Below are positions 5,538 to 7,233 of a DNA stretch of 7,233 nucleotides, piece by piece (position 1 is the stretch's first letter; each line of letters opens with the position of its first letter). Below the pieces are notes generated by a model that worked only from the letters and a program-made list of their open reading frames with translations, was not told the DNA's origin and ran no database searches. The position numbers were made by a program, and so were the translations under genes. Origin of the DNA: JBFJWU01 sp041623475 [NCBI: bacterium] (lineage in GTDB: Bacteria > J088); assembly GCA_041623475.1 (NCBI GenBank), contig JBFJWU010000176.1:1-7233 (forward strand), in the 5' to 3' direction.

Positions 5538-6742
5538 ACCTGAACGTCCCCGAAAAGATAACGTCCATGACCCGGATGATTTCCTGGCTGGGCAAGGAAT
5601 ACTTTCGCCCCCTGGGTATGGAGGCCGATCGCACAGGCAATCCCGTGCCTCCGGACAGTGAATTGTATTTCAAATTGGCTGAAATGGGCTTTCAAAGCCG
5701 AATCAAAATCGGCAAAAAGCCCAAAACAGACGGTGATGACAACAAACCAAGGAAAGCAGGCTGGGGAGCCCGAACCGGCGTAATGATTGGCGAAGAAGCG
5801 TCCTATTGGGATCGCGGCGTCGCCGTTACATTGCCCGGCCCTGGCCTGGGCGGACCTGCATTGCAGAAAATGGGTACCCAGGAACAGCAGGAAAAGTATC
5901 TAACGCCGTTCCTCGACACCAGCCAGCCCCGCTGGGGGGCATTTGGCATGACCGAGCCGGGTGCCGGATCAGATGTCGCCCGAATCGTTACCCGTTGCGA
6001 ACAGAAAGACGGCCGCTGGATCCTGAACGGCGAGAAAGCCTTCTGCTCCAATTCCGACCGGGCCGACTGGATTGTTATCTGGGCGACGGTGGACCCGACC
6101 CAGGGCCGCGCGGGCCACCGTGCCTTCATCGTTGAAAAAGGTACACCCGGGCTCTCGATTCCGCGCCACGAGCCCAAAATGGGCCTCAAAGCCTACGCGT
6201 CATGCTCCGTCCTGTTGGAGAATGTCGAACTCGGCGACGAACACCTGCTGGGTGGCCCGGAATACTATGAGGGCCGCGAAGGGTTCAAAGGCGCCATGAA
6301 AGCGTTTGATGCGACCCGCCCGCTTGTTGCCGCCATGGCAATCGGCATCGGCCGCGCAGCGTGGGATCACACGCGGCAGGTGGTCGCTGAAAATTACGAC
6401 CTGTCCCGGCCGATTCCCCGCTATGCAAAGATTCGCGCAAAAGTGGTCGAGGTCAAGCGTCGGCTGGATGCTGGCAAGTTGTTAAGCTGGCGCGCGGCCT
6501 GGATGGCCGATCACGGGATTCCCAATACGGTCGAGGCATCCTATGCCAAGGCCTATTGCCCGACGGCAGCGATCGAAGCGGTATCCCTTTGCCTGGATAT
6601 CATTGGCGACGCCGGCATCCGCAATGACCAGTTTGTCGAAAAGCTTTATCGCGACGTCAAGGCAATGGATATTGTCGAAGGCACCGGACAGATCCAGCGT
6701 CGGGTCATCGCCCGGCGACGCTTCGGCTACCCCGGACAATAG
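5534..6742 (+). CDS. Acyl-CoA dehydrogenase, catalytic (alpha-type) subunit
   Basis: A 402-residue acyl-CoA dehydrogenase that would desaturate an acyl-CoA at C2-C3 with FAD and pass electrons to ETF. Visible motifs are F-G-M-T-E-P-G-A-G-S-D (T-E-P at 140-142) and G-E-K-A-F-C-S-N-S in the beta domain, then L-Y-R-D-V-K-A-M-D-I-V-E-G-T-G-Q-I-Q-R with catalytic Glu382. Two normal motifs are degenerate. The R-x-x-F-G-x-x-I stretch reads S-R-P-I-P-R-Y-A-K-I (291-300), and the Q-x-x-G-G segment reads L-D-I-I-G-D-A-G. These are exactly the parts intact in the preceding gene, so an obligate heteromer is likely. A lysine-rich insert lies at about 58-76 (K-I-G-K-K-P-K, then D-D-N-K-P-R-K). The start overlaps the upstream stop as ATGA, with only a distant GGGGG upstream, suggesting translational coupling and matched subunit levels. 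Confidence 0.9.
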   Translation: MNLNVPEKITSMTRMISWLGKEYFRPLGMEADRTGNPVPPDSELYFKLAEMGFQSRIKIGKKPKTDGDDNKPRKAGWGARTGVMIGEEASYWDRGVAVTLPGPGLGGPALQKMGTQEQQEKYLTPFLDTSQPRWGAFGMTEPGAGSDVARIVTRCEQKDGRWILNGEKAFCSNSDRADWIVIWATVDPTQGRAGHRAFIVEKGTPGLSIPRHEPKMGLKAYASCSVLLENVELGDEHLLGGPEYYEGREGFKGAMKAFDATRPLVAAMAIGIGRAAWDHTRQVVAENYDLSRPIPRYAKIRAKVVEVKRRLDAGKLLSWRAAWMADHGIPNTVEASYAKAYCPTAAIEAVSLCLDIIGDAGIRNDQFVEKLYRDVKAMDIVEGTGQIQRRVIARRRFGYPGQ

Positions 6743-7233
6743 ATGGCCAATGTAGCCGATATCCTGCGCCGCCGAACCGCCGATTTTGCCGACAATCTGG
6801 CAATCCAGGTCGATGGCGGCAATGCGCTGACCTATCGCGAACTGGATGAATGGTCGTCGCGGTTCGCAAACTGGCTGCAATCCGTCGGCATTGGCAAAGG
6901 CGATCGTGTGTCTGTATCGCTCTACAACCAGTCCGGTGACCTGCACCTGGTCAGTTACTTCGGTGTACAGAAAGCCGGTGCCGTTTTCGTGCCGGTCAAC
7001 ATCCGTTATACGGCGCGTGAAGCAGAGCAGCAACTGACCCATTCGGGCGCCCGGATTCTCATCGTCGAACCTGAACTGGCAGCCAGCTGGGCATCTGCGG
7101 TTGGCGACGAACTGAAGGTCGTGGCGTCTGACCAATTGCTTGATACAGTGCGCAACCATCCAAACGTCGACCCTGCCGTAGAAACAGCCGACGACGACAC
7201 CGCCGAAATCATGTATACATCCGGCACAACCGG
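6743..7233 (+). CDS. AMP-forming acyl-CoA synthetase/ligase, N-terminal part (3' truncated)
   Basis: The first 163 residues of an adenylate-forming (ANL family) enzyme; the frame is open to the window edge. Typical features are L-T-Y-R-E-L-D near residues 29-35, G-I-G-K-G-D-R-V at about 50-57, Y-F-G-V-Q-K-A-G-A-V-F-V-P-V-N at about 72-86, and E-I-M-Y-T-S-G-T-T-G at the very end. That last segment is the start of the ATP phosphate-binding loop (A3 motif). It would activate a carboxylic acid to an acyl-AMP and then an acyl-CoA, feeding the dehydrogenase encoded just upstream. The ATG at 6743 directly follows the preceding TAG with no bases between, and no clear Shine-Dalgarno site is seen, so reinitiation after the dehydrogenase is likely. 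Acid specificity cannot be read because the substrate-binding part lies beyond the window. Confidence 0.9.
   Translation, partial: MANVADILRRRTADFADNLAIQVDGGNALTYRELDEWSSRFANWLQSVGIGKGDRVSVSLYNQSGDLHLVSYFGVQKAGAVFVPVNIRYTAREAEQQLTHSGARILIVEPELAASWASAVGDELKVVASDQLLDTVRNHPNVDPAVETADDDTAEIMYTSGTT

Noticed and set aside
6482-7159. Minus-strand open frame across the dehydrogenase/ligase junction
   Set aside because: It lies opposite two well-recognised coding regions and has no motif or ribosome-site support.

Overview
This window looks like a bacterial catabolic gene cluster of moderately high GC content, packed almost without gaps. It has Shine-Dalgarno sites, ATGA stop/start overlaps and sigma70-like promoter hexamers. 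A proteobacterium is the most natural guess, but nothing here (no rRNA, tRNA or lineage-specific marker) fixes the taxon. No mobile element, CRISPR array or RNA gene was seen, and no stretch above 300 bases lacks a gene.

Layout. (1) Positions 1-781: the 3' end of a thiolase-fold gene overlaps, by ATGA, a small DUF35 zinc-ribbon/OB-fold gene. This pair is typical of thiolase-like acyltransferase or aldolase complexes acting on bulky CoA esters. (2) 891-1322: a stand-alone CheY-like receiver protein, apparently its own unit. (3) 1336-1932, minus strand: a DUF2889 protein of unknown biochemical role, convergent with the receiver gene and divergent from the next gene. (4) 2096-3241: a complete FadA-type thiolase with its catalytic triad. 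(5) 3352 to the window end: a tight operon of a luciferase-like flavin oxidoreductase, a short acyl-CoA dehydrogenase-like subunit, a full-length acyl-CoA dehydrogenase, and the start of an AMP-forming acyl-CoA ligase cut off within its phosphate-binding loop.

How it fits together. The ligase would activate a carboxylic acid to its CoA ester. The two dehydrogenase polypeptides, whose conserved motifs are complementary, would form one heteromeric enzyme for alpha,beta-desaturation. The thiolase would cleave the 3-keto product, and the flavin oxidoreductase would add an oxygenation or reduction step. Paired, mutually incomplete dehydrogenases together with thiolase/DUF35 recall steroid (cholesterol, bile acid) side-chain degradation, but the substrate cannot be read from this sequence.

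Regulation is the most distinctive part. Two copies of one long inverted-repeat operator (AAAGT-N2-AAAGT-N3-ACTTT-N2-ACTTT) lie at 2020-2048 and 3281-3309. The first is between the divergent DUF2889 and thiolase genes. The second is directly downstream of a strong promoter (TTGACA-N17-TAGAGT) for the oxidoreductase operon. One repressor, not encoded in the window and possibly TetR-like, probably controls all three transcription units and so ties the DUF2889 protein to this pathway.
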